Shown: piece by piece, positions 25,801 through 34,201 of the stretch
Numbering within the stretch: position 1 is the first letter of the stretch
How the letters are laid out: the number at the start of each line of letters is the position of its first letter
From: an uncultured Bacteroidales bacterium
Lineage (GTDB): Bacteria > Bacteroidota > Bacteroidia > Bacteroidales > Paludibacteraceae
Length of the DNA: 58,098 nt
Reading direction: 5' to 3'
NCBI GenBank assembly: GCA_902784425.1
Contig: CACZUS010000008.1
Span: 1 to 58,098 of the forward strand
Position numbers and translations under genes: made by a program
The notes under the pieces: model-generated
Seen by the model: the letters and a program-made list of their open reading frames with translations, nothing else
What the model was told of the DNA's origin: nothing
Database searches by the model: none

Positions 25801-27338
25801 ATTTTCTGAAAACGTCATATGTATTAAGTGATTCAGTAAAACTGACTCCTCATACAATCGAATTAAATCAGACTCAATTGTTTGATACGGAAGGTCGATA
25901 TGGTATTGTCTCAGGTATGTTGTTGCACGATGCATTTCGAAATCTAAAATATGCCTTCAATATGAAGTGCGACAACCTATTGATGTTGAATACGAAGGAA
26001 GAGGATAATGAAACTTTTTATGGAAAAGTTTATGCGAAAGGAACAGCTCGCATATCTGGAAATTCAGAGGTGGTCAACATGAATTTAAACATGAAAACGA
26101 TGCCGAATACTCTTCTTACAATTCCGATTGAAGGTACAACGACGGCTAAGGAGGGTAATTTTGTTACTTTCGTGCAACATGAGGATCAAAAGACAATGGC
26201 GGAGAAACGTCGTATCCGTCGAGAAAAAATGAAACAGTTAAGTGAAAAGAAGAACGCTTCGCATTCCAATATACAATTGACGTTTGATATGGAGGCAACT
26301 CCAGACGCTCAGATTCAGTTGATTATGGATCAGCAACAGGGCGATGTGATTCGTGGTAATGGGGCTGGCGCTCTTCGTATGACATATAATCAAAGAGATA
26401 ATAATTTCAAAATGTATGGTGGTTATGAAATAGAGAAGGGCGAGTATCTCTTTACCATACAGAGTGTGATCTCTAGAAAGTTTGAGATTGTCAAGGGTAG
26501 TGTGGTCCAATGGTCTGGTAGCCCGTATAATGCAGATTTGAATATAAAGGCTAAGTATGGTCTTAATGCTCCAATCGGTGATATTATAGAAGTTCCCAAA
26601 GGACGTAATACAACGGCCGTTAATTGCTTGCTGAATTTGAAGGGAACCATTAATTCACCATCCATCAAATTTGATATAGAGTTGCCTAATTCGGACGAAG
26701 ATGTGAAAAGTCGTTTGAAAACAGCCATTAATACAGAAGAGGCGATGAACCGAAATGTGGCTTCTCTTTTGGCATTTGGACATTTCTATACTTTGGATAA
26801 GATGGATGGAGGTCTAATCGCCACAAATGATTTGTCCTCGGTTGGTTTCTCTACGTTGTCATCTCAGTTGACCAGTTGGATCTCTAAAATGAACCAGGAT
26901 GTCAATATTGGATTGAATTACAGACCGAATGCTACTTATGATGGAACTACATCCACAGAGTTTGATGTGGCACTTTCTACACAATTTTTGAATGAACGTC
27001 TGGTGTTGAATGGTAATTTCGGTTATCGTGATGTCGTTACGGGAGAAGATGAACTGGTGAACAATCAAATTATTGATGTTGATATCGAATACAAGTTGAA
27101 CAAGTCTGGTAAACTACGTACAAAAGCGTTCAATCGATCGAATAATGGATATTTCAAACAGACTGGATATACACAGGGTGTGGGTATTGTCTATCGTGAG
27201 GATTTCGATTCATTCTCAGAGTTGACACGCAATTACTGGCAAGCCTTGAAAAGAGTCTTTGATAAGAAGAAAGAAGATGAGAAGGAAGAAGGCGAGAATG
27301 ATAATAAAAAAGAGAAGAAAGAGAAGAAAGGGAAATGA
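22809..27338 (+). CDS. tamB: TamB-like translocation and assembly module protein
   Basis: 1509 residues from a TTG at 22809. A single N-terminal membrane anchor (AIVGVIFAFLLFGYVAL) is followed by a very long beta-rich AsmA/TamB-type groove and, from about residue 1150, the conserved TamB C-terminal domain (NIQLTFDMEATPDAQIQLIM, GNGAGALRMTYNQRDNNFKMYG, GEYLFTIQSVISRKFEIVKGS, NVASLLAFGHF). It ends in a highly charged Lys/Glu tail. TamB proteins span the periplasm for barrel insertion and phospholipid transport. No ATG is in frame near the start; shifting one base near 22785 would join an ATG at 22756 or 22774 to this frame, so the true N-terminus is uncertain. It converges on the next gene with no gap. 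Confidence 0.88.
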   Translation: MAIVGVIFAFLLFGYVALQNKKMQQSVVSAVTNSLSHQVGSRVSIDEIEWNFPNSFVLKNVYIEDLNQDTMLFMDRTKVTINLWRLLSSQISFRTVQFSGLEANLSVDSMQVPNFQFFVDAFRPDNNDTLSFKWSMDIESFAFNDCRIAYKNPYKNQMIGRLNPNDLYVYEINGCLYVNAFQERELSFSMDNISFKEQSGFEVDNISAKIKSDNDIIEVKNFLLKTPKSQLDIDNFTVYHDHMKAFKDPIHMLRGELSIARSTIHPSDFSALKPSLETLQQQLQIEGDFYGYLSHLQMDNLSIRYGTASCVSGNLLMSDFFPNSQDVKLNGTLEQISSNSTELKEILRIALDRDIQLPSALDSVGTFAYRGTLIGDLSNMKTEGMITSNLGFINTSVTVSSPDLLLNSYKIVGNINTTDCHLNKIFGASSKLGNLAFKMNVTLDKLSDRNFILDADGSIDSIYYKNYCYQNVSLKGKFDNNGFDGKVIMSDKNAELSFLGKSDLRKEKPLFHFVSNVNDIDLVKTHLLENAEDAHVSFNVETNFVGKNLDDLEGSFSMDNVVLTQDDKELSLSNFSLSASTLPNNEKKLSVYSDYLNGSLSGSYSFSSLYALLYNVAQKYLPAILKDEKPIVKKEGRSNRFTFDFTVENLEPIHDVYPMPVVNVEEARISGFLNEEKEKFRFRLDAPKLRKKESYLNDCVLLCENPYDQLKLLCRTTYLPKNKMRNPYYLSLNTNAKENKVNVNFNFSNSVEETYSGNVELNADFKDYVKGEGLTADFHISPSKIILNDTIWKIKDSKIYLDKKWVKVDSFLFEHGSQFLCVNGVNSSLMSDSINIHFSDLYLGYISDIIANKDISFNGVTAGDVYLFKLFNLPCFKGDLYVYDGALNDCLLGDLSVKSSWKEKEKCIDFYVDLLSMIEGKQDLSKSTLHGGVFLGNDSLFIGGHLKDVDLKFLRKYLNNVLQNNTGTATGDLKAYGKFGNIGLDGTLFVKNMAFNVDFLKTSYVLSDSVKLTPHTIELNQTQLFDTEGRYGIVSGMLLHDAFRNLKYAFNMKCDNLLMLNTKEEDNETFYGKVYAKGTARISGNSEVVNMNLNMKTMPNTLLTIPIEGTTTAKEGNFVTFVQHEDQKTMAEKRRIRREKMKQLSEKKNASHSNIQLTFDMEATPDAQIQLIMDQQQGDVIRGNGAGALRMTYNQRDNNFKMYGGYEIEKGEYLFTIQSVISRKFEIVKGSVVQWSGSPYNADLNIKAKYGLNAPIGDIIEVPKGRNTTAVNCLLNLKGTINSPSIKFDIELPNSDEDVKSRLKTAINTEEAMNRNVASLLAFGHFYTLDKMDGGLIATNDLSSVGFSTLSSQLTSWISKMNQDVNIGLNYRPNATYDGTTSTEFDVALSTQFLNERLVLNGNFGYRDVVTGEDELVNNQIIDVDIEYKLNKSGKLRTKAFNRSNNGYFKQTGYTQGVGIVYREDFDSFSELTRNYWQALKRVFDKKKEDEKEEGENDNKKEKKEKKGK

Positions 27339-28148
27339 TTAATTGCCTATTTCTACGTTTAATCCTACATGCCCATAACTAATATTCCCATGATATTCCC
27401 TCTTTAATTGGGCATATTGATCTATACCAGTGCAATGACATGCTACTATTCTGTTAATGTCAAGAGCATTTAATTTTTCTGCTAATTGATGGATGGTTGC
27501 TTCATCTTCATGGAGTGTATGGAATCCTCCCATCACTAAATCAATAGGAAGATGAAATGTTTGAATGGCACTCGTAATAGTGTTGACGATACCTCGATGG
27601 GCACATCCGCTTATGATAGATAATTTGCCATTATTGATTATGGATAGATATTGCTCGTCGTTAAATGTGTCTTCCTTGTATTCCTCTCCATCTCGAATGG
27701 TTAGATGCGTGAAATGAGTTTCTCGTGGGTCAAATAATTGTATGAAAGGACAAACAAATATACCGTCGGTTATTTCTGTCGTCTCTTTGACGATGTGCAG
27801 ACGATGTGTTGGTATTTGAATTCCTTTCGGGAGACCAATGTATTTTCGGATTCTGTTGTACTTGTTGCTGTCATAACCTTCTTTCACGTAAATGTTTGCA
27901 TGATCATTTAAAAGAAGAAATCGTTGGAGTCCGCCCGTGTGGTCGTAATGTCCGTGACTGAGGACAAGTGAGTCAATCTCATTCACGTTGATTTCGAAAA
28001 TCTTTGCGTTGTCCGCAAAGAGACCTGTTTGTCCTGTGTCGAAAAGGATTTTATGATGATTGTCTGTCTCGATATAGGCAGAGAAACCAAGTTCTGCTTT
28101 CGCCTCAGCTTGGAAGACTGTATTTTCAATGATGATTTTAATCTTCAT
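27339..28148 (-). CDS. Metallo-beta-lactamase-fold hydrolase (DHPS-like subgroup)
   Basis: 269 residues. Metal ligands SHGHYDHTGG (H65, H67, D69, H70), GCAHRG and GGFHTLH in the order of the class annotated as 7,8-dihydropterin-6-yl-methyl-aminobenzene phosphate synthase-like; LFDTGQTGLFADNA precedes the first motif as in that group. Cytosolic. Activity in bacteria is not established. It starts 16 bp after the sigma factor gene's stop and is likely cotranscribed with it; its stop abuts the tamB stop. Confidence 0.85.
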   Translation of the reverse strand: MKIKIIIENTVFQAEAKAELGFSAYIETDNHHKILFDTGQTGLFADNAKIFEINVNEIDSLVLSHGHYDHTGGLQRFLLLNDHANIYVKEGYDSNKYNRIRKYIGLPKGIQIPTHRLHIVKETTEITDGIFVCPFIQLFDPRETHFTHLTIRDGEEYKEDTFNDEQYLSIINNGKLSIISGCAHRGIVNTITSAIQTFHLPIDLVMGGFHTLHEDEATIHQLAEKLNALDINRIVACHCTGIDQYAQLKREYHGNISYGHVGLNVEIGN

Positions 28149-28164
28149 ATAGAATGGGATTTCC

Positions 28165-29034
28165 TTAGCCCAAATAGCTCTTCAACATTTTACTGCGAGA
28201 GTGCTGACGTAGCTTTCGAATGGCTTTTTCTTTAACTTGACGCACTCTTTCTCGGGTGAGATCTAACTGGGTTCCAATCTCCTCTAATGTCATTTCTGGG
28301 TATCCTCCAACGCCAAAAAACATTTTGATGATTTTATTCTCTCTTTCAGTTAGGGTGGAGAGAGCTCTTTCAATCTCTTCGCTAAGCGACTCTTTGATGA
28401 GAGATTTGTCGGCACGAGGGGAGTCTTCGTTGACTAAAACGTCCAACAAACTATTATCGGCGCCGTCATTGGGGTCGAAAGGAGCATCTACAGAGATGTG
28501 CCTTCCCGATGTTCTTAATGCTTCTGAAATTTTATCAGTTGGAATGTCTAATATTTCAGACACCTCTTCCGCTGATGGCCTTCTCTCGTTTTGTTGTTCA
28601 AACTGTGAGAATACTTTGTTTATCTTGTTGAGTGATCCCACTTGGTTGAGCGGGAGTCGTACAATGCGAGATTGATCGGCAATGGCTTGAAGAATGGATT
28701 GTCGAATCCACCATACAGCATAGGATATGAATTTGAATCCGCGGGTTTCGTCAAATTTTTCTGCTGCTTTAATCAAACCCACATTGCCTTCGTTGATGAG
28801 GTCGGGGAGACTCAATCCTTGATTTTGGTATTGCTTGGCAACGGAAACGACAAAACGAAGATTGGCTCTGGTTAATTTCTCCAAAGCTTTTTGATCTCCA
28901 TTCTTTATCCTTTGTGCTAATTCCACCTCCTCTTCAACAGAGACTAGTTCCTCTCGACCTATTTCTTGCAGATACTTTTCTAAAGAGGCACTTTCTCTGT
29001 TAGTGATGGATTTGTTTATTTTTAATTGTCTCAT
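28165..29034 (-). CDS. rpoD: Primary RNA polymerase sigma factor (SigA/RpoD of Bacteroidetes)
   Basis: 289 residues, the short form usual in Bacteroidetes: no region 1.1, starting with [26 protein letters not shown] (region 1.2 from about 15). Region 2 contains [35 protein letters not shown] and [13 protein letters not shown]; region 3 follows; region 4 helix-turn-helix is [29 protein letters not shown]. It would read the TTTG/TANNTTTG promoters seen across this window. Confidence 0.96.
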   Translation of the reverse strand: MRQLKINKSITNRESASLEKYLQEIGREELVSVEEEVELAQRIKNGDQKALEKLTRANLRFVVSVAKQYQNQGLSLPDLINEGNVGLIKAAEKFDETRGFKFISYAVWWIRQSILQAIADQSRIVRLPLNQVGSLNKINKVFSQFEQQNERRPSAEEVSEILDIPTDKISEALRTSGRHISVDAPFDPNDGADNSLLDVLVNEDSPRADKSLIKESLSEEIERALSTLTERENKIIKMFFGVGGYPEMTLEEIGTQLDLTRERVRQVKEKAIRKLRQHSRSKMLKSYLG

Positions 29035-29079
29035 TCTTTACGCGAGTCAGATTATCGGAATGCGAAAAGTCTACTTGTG

Positions 29080-29097
29080 ATTCTCTTTAAAGAGAAT
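29080..29097. promoter_or_regulatory. Perfect 18-bp palindrome upstream of rpoD
   Basis: ATTCTCTTTAAAGAGAAT is fully self-complementary, flanked further out by GTCT/AGAC. It lies in the 78-bp gap between a lipoprotein gene and the sigma factor gene, both minus strand. It could end the lipoprotein transcript or act as a repressor site; no T run is adjacent. Confidence 0.4.
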
Positions 29098-29112
29098 AGA
29101 CATGAGCAAAAA

Positions 29113-29841
29113 TTAGTTGATGAATGTATAGATTGGCTCGTCTGCAACAACGACGGTTCCAGCTGCACCAGTCTTTATTTTAATGCTATAAGCTTCAATA
29201 CCCTCGTTTTTATTAGGCTCGGACTCTCCATAAATAGTATATGTGGAGTTTGGATCTAATTTTGGAAATGCGTACATTCCATTTTCGTCAGCTCTTGTGT
29301 CACTGACATCTAAAGAGCCCTCTTTTTGTGCATAGACACGTAAAGAGAATCCAGGAATCCAATCATCCGACTCTTTGTATAACGCATTTATGGTTCCTAC
29401 GACTCCGCATTTCCCTACATTCTTTCCATCATAGATGTATATGTCAGGAGGACATAATGTGCCGCCTTCGGTAAGTTCAATGTTTACTAAAGTCGCTTGT
29501 TTGTCGCCAGAAGCATAATCGGACAATGCGTATAAAGTGTAATTTCCTGCATAGAGGTGTCTGAAACAATAGGTGCCGTCAAAACCTGTGCTGGTTTTGT
29601 CGTCGTATCCGAAGTCGTGTTCTCCATAGATAATATAGACATCCTCGTCTTTTGCAATTATTGTGTCTTTTGCAAATGTATAAGAACCATCTGCTAATTG
29701 AATGATTTTGCCATCGTCAATTATCTTATAGACAATTCCAAAAATGGTTCCTTCTCCTCCTTCTCCTTCTTCTTTTTCACAAGATGTGATGATGCAACTA
29801 ATGGTAAGTAATTGTAATATAAACAATAGAGAGCGTCTCAT
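29113..29841 (-). CDS. Lipoprotein with carboxypeptidase-regulatory-like repeats
   Basis: 242 residues with lipoprotein signal MRRSLLFILQLLTISCIITSC, then an acidic Glu/Gly stretch. Two Ig/CNA-B-like beta modules follow: GTIFGIVYKIIDDG... with FDGTYCFRHLYAGNYTLYALSDY, and CGVVGTINALYKESD... with DENGMYAFPKLDPNSTYTIYG. The repeated pattern of 'xGxYxFxxLxxxxYTxYxxS' is that of carboxypeptidase-regulatory-like domains. Envelope protein of unknown function. Confidence 0.75.
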   Translation of the reverse strand: MRRSLLFILQLLTISCIITSCEKEEGEGGEGTIFGIVYKIIDDGKIIQLADGSYTFAKDTIIAKDEDVYIIYGEHDFGYDDKTSTGFDGTYCFRHLYAGNYTLYALSDYASGDKQATLVNIELTEGGTLCPPDIYIYDGKNVGKCGVVGTINALYKESDDWIPGFSLRVYAQKEGSLDVSDTRADENGMYAFPKLDPNSTYTIYGESEPNKNEGIEAYSIKIKTGAAGTVVVADEPIYTFIN

Positions 29842-29881
29842 GTTTCTAAAATATTAGATTTATACTTTGTAAATTTTTGTC

Positions 29882-29889
29882 CAAATATA
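29882..29889 (-). promoter_or_regulatory. -7 box for the 29113-29841 lipoprotein
   Basis: Minus-strand TATATTTG, 41 nt before the start codon; no clear -33. Confidence 0.4.
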
Positions 29890-29935
29890 CAATAAACCGC
29901 TTAATTCGTAAAATAAATTCAGCAAAATAACTTTC

Positions 29936-32239
29936 CTATTCGATTAATTTGTCGTGGAAGATTAAATATCCAATGTTTAATCCCGCATTCCAATTTTTCT
30001 CTGGATAACTGTACCAATTGACATATACGCTTGCGGTTATGTATTTTAATTGGGCTACGGCTGTCAATTCGCTGATAAGATATAATCTCTGGAATGGCTC
30101 GTCGTATGTGGCAGAGAACAAAGCTGTTTGCTGTATGGCGCGGTAGGGAACATACAGATAATTCTCAAAGCGAAGATGAAGTATCTTGTTGAGATTATAG
30201 ATGGGTTTCACACCAGCAGCGAAATAGATTTTTGATCGGAACGCCTGATTGAACACCATCATAGAGTGTTTTGTGGGGGTGAATGCGGGAGACATCAATA
30301 GCGTCTCCATGTAATTCCCTTCTAATTTATGGGTCGAGAATACCGATTCGCCTAATAAACCTAAGGTGAAGCGTTTTGAAAGTGGAATGTAATGGTCTAT
30401 CAATCCTGACACCTGAATCCAATTATTACTATGTATCTCCTTCAACTTCACTAATTGATTGTTCATGTTGTCTATCATTTCGCTTTCGCCCCTTCCAAAT
30501 ATGTATTGAACGGTAATCTTTGCTTTACTGCCTCCTATTGGAAATTGCTTGTGAGAAAGTGAATTGTGATTGAATTGGAACAATGCTGTACCAAGGCTGT
30601 ACTTTGTCTCGTCGAATTCCTTTTCTCCTGTTGTGTATGGACCATGATAGGTGTTTTTGATGGTTCCGTATCCCATACCTGTATTAAATTCTCCCTTAAG
30701 GAAAAATGGAATGGCAATTTTCGCTTTTGTGTAAAATTCTGTGCTGAACGCCTCCGTAGGTATGTCTGTCATATAGAAGGCATATTGCTTGCTTGAATAG
30801 GAAAAATGATTGATGTCTGCTATGAGTTTCACACAGAATGGAAGTTGAGAAGGGAAGTCGATTCTCGCTTGTAAATGTGCGTCTTTGTATAGCATACCAA
30901 TTTGCCCGTCTAGAGATATATCATATGCGAGATAACGCATTCCCAAGTATTTCAGACCAAGGTAGAGTTGGTTGGATGATGTTGACGATATGTTTCCTCC
31001 GATACCAATCTTGAAGTGGTCGTTCAGTGTGACGTCTAGTATTAGATCGTAATAGCCAGTTTGCTTGTTGTATCGAGCATGGGCAATTATCTCTCCGATT
31101 TTTTTGTCGGATAATAATTTGAAATAGGTATGTTTGAAACTTTCATAATCGAAGATGTCATCGTCGTTATGGAAATTCTTTTCTATATATATCTTTTGTT
31201 GTGAGTTTACACCTCTTACAATCACGTTCTTGAATACGAGGGGCGGTTTCTTCTGATTAAAGGCTGCTCGTTTTGCATCAACCGTCTCTTTGTCAATGCG
31301 TCTTGACACTTTCGCCTTTATCTCATCCATGTGCGCGATTGTACTGTCATAGCCATATTGAATAAGTTCTTTGGCTCTGTGGAAGTCGAGTAGACTGACA
31401 TCCGTATAGTGAAAGTGTAGGTGTTTGCCATTTAATTCGGAAAGATCGTAGTTGGTGTGTTGCATAATCAGATTTTCCAACAATACGAAAGGATCATCAC
31501 CTCTAGCGGTTGTGCTGTTGGCACTTACAGAGCTACCTATGATATAATCGGCTTTTAATTCATCTTTCATCACGTCGATGGGGAAATTGTTGTAAATGCC
31601 GCCATCTAGCATAAGGTGGTCGTCGACACTGATAGGCTTGAATACAAAGGGAAAGGTCATGGATGTACGAACAGCGTCGCCAAGGTCTCCTTTCCTGTGC
31701 ACGTGTTGAGCTTTTGTGACGACATCGGTAGCTACGCAACGAAAAGGAACGAACAGACTGTCAAAATTGTTGTTACATACGGTGCTCGCCTGAGAGAAGA
31801 GATACATGCAGGCCTGATTCATTTGATCTGGTGATATGAAACTGGTCGGCAGTATGGGCTTTATACTTAAAGAATCGTCTATGTTTAGTTTGAAAGAGGC
31901 AAATTCAGGTGTCTCATCTTCACTTTTAAAAAAGAATTTGAAATTGTCACTTATCTGACCCTTTTGCCAAGTGATGAAGTCTTCTGACGATAATAGTTCT
32001 TCCATCTCATCGGGTGTGTATCCCATGGCATATAATGAGGCCACGATAGCACCCATGGAGGTGCCTGCTATGTAGTCGATTGGTATTCCATTTTCTTCCA
32101 ATGCGCGAATGACTCCTACGTGCGTGCATCCTTTTGCTCCACCACCACTTAATACTAAGCCCACTTTTTGAGCTTGCATAGAGGGGAAGAACCCAATGAT
32201 TAGAAAGGTTAACAGCAAGATTTTGAGTTGTTTCACCAT
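29936..32239 (-). CDS. Patatin-like phospholipase fused to an outer-membrane barrel
   Basis: 767 residues. Signal peptide (to about 23), then patatin domain 24-300 with oxyanion loop LSGGGAKG, nucleophile GTSMG (S61) and LDGGIYNNFP (catalytic Asp). A POTRA-like segment (about 335-400) and a C-terminal Omp85/BamA-type barrel (about 400-767) follow. This is the layout of PlpD-type (type Vd) surface lipases and of Bacteroidetes homologues annotated as patatin/BamA family. The barrel would carry or display the lipase at the outer membrane. It stands alone; promoter box at 32349. Confidence 0.9.
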   Translation of the reverse strand: MVKQLKILLLTFLIIGFFPSMQAQKVGLVLSGGGAKGCTHVGVIRALEENGIPIDYIAGTSMGAIVASLYAMGYTPDEMEELLSSEDFITWQKGQISDNFKFFFKSEDETPEFASFKLNIDDSLSIKPILPTSFISPDQMNQACMYLFSQASTVCNNNFDSLFVPFRCVATDVVTKAQHVHRKGDLGDAVRTSMTFPFVFKPISVDDHLMLDGGIYNNFPIDVMKDELKADYIIGSSVSANSTTARGDDPFVLLENLIMQHTNYDLSELNGKHLHFHYTDVSLLDFHRAKELIQYGYDSTIAHMDEIKAKVSRRIDKETVDAKRAAFNQKKPPLVFKNVIVRGVNSQQKIYIEKNFHNDDDIFDYESFKHTYFKLLSDKKIGEIIAHARYNKQTGYYDLILDVTLNDHFKIGIGGNISSTSSNQLYLGLKYLGMRYLAYDISLDGQIGMLYKDAHLQARIDFPSQLPFCVKLIADINHFSYSSKQYAFYMTDIPTEAFSTEFYTKAKIAIPFFLKGEFNTGMGYGTIKNTYHGPYTTGEKEFDETKYSLGTALFQFNHNSLSHKQFPIGGSKAKITVQYIFGRGESEMIDNMNNQLVKLKEIHSNNWIQVSGLIDHYIPLSKRFTLGLLGESVFSTHKLEGNYMETLLMSPAFTPTKHSMMVFNQAFRSKIYFAAGVKPIYNLNKILHLRFENYLYVPYRAIQQTALFSATYDEPFQRLYLISELTAVAQLKYITASVYVNWYSYPEKNWNAGLNIGYLIFHDKLIE

Positions 32240-32348
32240 TAGTTTTGTCTCTTTTATTAGCGGAATTTCGATATGTAATATTGCAATAGATTTCTATAAA
32301 TATCCCTATTCTTATATTTTGAAAGAAGAATTCATAGAAGTCGCTGTA

Positions 32349-32356
32349 CAAAGATA
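32349..32356 (-). promoter_or_regulatory. -7 box for the patatin-barrel gene
   Basis: Minus-strand TATCTTTG, 110 nt before the start codon; no good -33 at normal spacing. Confidence 0.4.
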
Positions 32357-32441
32357 TATTTTTTCAATAAAAAAAGTCTTTTAGACAAAACATATAATGT
32401 AAAAAAATATTTCGAAGAGTGTTTGTCGTGTGAGTATTGAC

Positions 32442-32476
32442 AAAAAAAAGACTGACCAATTGGCCAGTCTTTTTTA
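32442..32476 (-). terminator. Terminator of the 32491 secreted protein gene
   Basis: On the minus strand GACTGGCC-AATT-GGTCAGTC (8 bp, one G-T pair) flanked by A and T runs; 15 nt past the stop codon. Confidence 0.8.
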
Positions 32477-32490
32477 TTTAGAAATAAAGA

Positions 32491-33888
32491 TTATTTCTTG
32501 ATGATGATTTGAGAGATAACACCATTAGCTGTGTTAGCCTTAGCAATGTAAGAACCAGCAGCCAAGCCAGCGATGTTCTCGTTAGCAACTTTAACACCAG
32601 TCATAGAAAGAACCTCGATAATTGCGTCAGCATCGTTGTAAACTTTTACGATGTCACCATCTACATAGATAGCAGCGTTAGCAATTTCGCTTTCGATTTC
32701 GTTTACGTCAACACCACCCTTGCAAAGAGCCAATTGGATGTTATCGATAACGTAACCATAATCTTTCTCGTTAGATTGGAATTTCAAAGATACTTTAGTT
32801 GCACCCTCTGGGATAGTGATTTCGTTTTCTACTTCAGCCCATTCTGATGGAATGTTGATGTCACCGAACAACTTAACAGTTGTTTTTGCTTCATCGTTGA
32901 ATGTTGCCCATGCACCAAGACCTTGGTTGTCAACGTCATCGTAGAAAGTAGTACCCTCAACCCATTTGTATTTAACCAATGCGTTAGCTACCAAAGTACC
33001 GCTAGCGTTAGCAGTCAAGTCAATGTCATTGATTTCAGTAGCTTTTGTTCCGTGAACATACAATTGGTGAATCATTTCATAATCCAAATAAACATCAGCT
33101 GGATCTAGGTTCATTGTCCACTCTCTTGACAACTCACTGTTTCCTTCGATCTTATAACCACCAGCAGTGAATTCTGCAGGGAATTGTCCAATGTTTCCAT
33201 TGTTCCATGGCAAGATCAAACCTTGAATTGGCTCGAAGTTCTCAGTATAGATTGGTCTGTAGCACTCTCCGTAAGGAACGAATGCGATTGTCTTGATATA
33301 GATAGGATCAACTACATATCTTGGATCCAAATCACGGCAATAAGAGAAACCGATGTAATCAATTGTTGGAGTAAAGTGGTTCAAGTAAACCAATCTAGCT
33401 TCAGATTTCCATACGTTTGCTTGTGCGTGAAGAGTACCATCCCATAGAATGTTTGCATCTGCTTCATCAACAGGCAAATCTGTTTTTTCTGTTCTGTTAG
33501 CATAGTCACCTGCGAACAAACCTGCACGGAACATTGTTTTCTTTGCTCCAGCCTCAGTTGTGATAGCGTTGAACAAAAGACCGTCTTCTGTTTGATCACA
33601 TGCACTTTCTGGTAGGCTGTATTCAAGTACCATATACCATGCTTCGTGTGTGTTGATTGGGTTTAATGAACAATCAAAATATACGTCTTTGTATTGAGCA
33701 ACGTGAGTATATTTAGCTGCTACTGCACCATCTGGTGCTTGAACACCGAATTCGATAACATCACCGTCATCAGCTTGGTTGACACTGTAACCTTCTTGCA
33801 ACTGACCGTCCTTAACAATGTAGTAAGGATCTGCAAAGGTACCCATGGACAAAAGTCCTGCGAATGCGAGTAAACTTACTTTTTTCAT
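32491..33888 (-). CDS. Secreted protein of unknown function with T9SS-like C-terminus
   Basis: 465 residues. Signal peptide MKKVSLLAFAGLLSMGTFA, then no family I recognise. The middle has aromatic-rich beta segments (EAWYMVLEYSLPES, HTHAQANVWKSEARL-like) and a carbohydrate-binding-like region near 345-395 (TVKLFGDINIPSEW, ATKVSLKFQSNEKDYGYVIDNIQLALC). The last 75 residues (VDGDIVKVYNDADAIIEVLSMTGVKV...GVISQIIIKK) match a T9SS type A sorting domain. Codon use is markedly uniform and the flanking intergenic regions are long, both consistent with high expression (inference). Confidence 0.78.
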   Translation of the reverse strand: MKKVSLLAFAGLLSMGTFADPYYIVKDGQLQEGYSVNQADDGDVIEFGVQAPDGAVAAKYTHVAQYKDVYFDCSLNPINTHEAWYMVLEYSLPESACDQTEDGLLFNAITTEAGAKKTMFRAGLFAGDYANRTEKTDLPVDEADANILWDGTLHAQANVWKSEARLVYLNHFTPTIDYIGFSYCRDLDPRYVVDPIYIKTIAFVPYGECYRPIYTENFEPIQGLILPWNNGNIGQFPAEFTAGGYKIEGNSELSREWTMNLDPADVYLDYEMIHQLYVHGTKATEINDIDLTANASGTLVANALVKYKWVEGTTFYDDVDNQGLGAWATFNDEAKTTVKLFGDINIPSEWAEVENEITIPEGATKVSLKFQSNEKDYGYVIDNIQLALCKGGVDVNEIESEIANAAIYVDGDIVKVYNDADAIIEVLSMTGVKVANENIAGLAAGSYIAKANTANGVISQIIIKK

Positions 33889-34140
33889 AAAATACTAATT
33901 TAAATTTATACTAATGTTAGTTTAATTTTCTTCTCTTTTTAATTTGGGTGCTAATTTATGTAATTTTTTTTTGTTATCGAATAAAAAAACACTTTTTATT
34001 ATGGAAAAACTCGTTATTTTCCCCTATCGTATATGGTATTTTGGTTAGACTGAGTCGTCAAGAGTATATCTTATGCGAAATCAATTTGAAGTTATGCGTT
34101 AAAAAATAATACTTTAGCGTTAAAAACTGTGGTATGAATA

Positions 34141-34189
34141 AAAAAGGAAGGGAAGAACATTTAAGATTCCTCCCTTCCTCATTTTTTTT
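34141..34189 (-). terminator. Terminator of the acyl-CoA carboxylase operon; 33889-34201 otherwise non-coding
   Basis: Minus-strand AGGAAGGGA/TCCCTTCCT core extended by a G-T and three more pairs to about 13 bp, with A/T runs on both sides, 13 nt past the stop at 34202. The remaining 250 bp up to 33889 is AT-rich and must hold the promoter of the secreted protein gene, but I find no exact TANNTTTG on the minus strand there. Confidence 0.8.
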
Positions 34190-34201
34190 CTTTTAGGAAA
34201 A

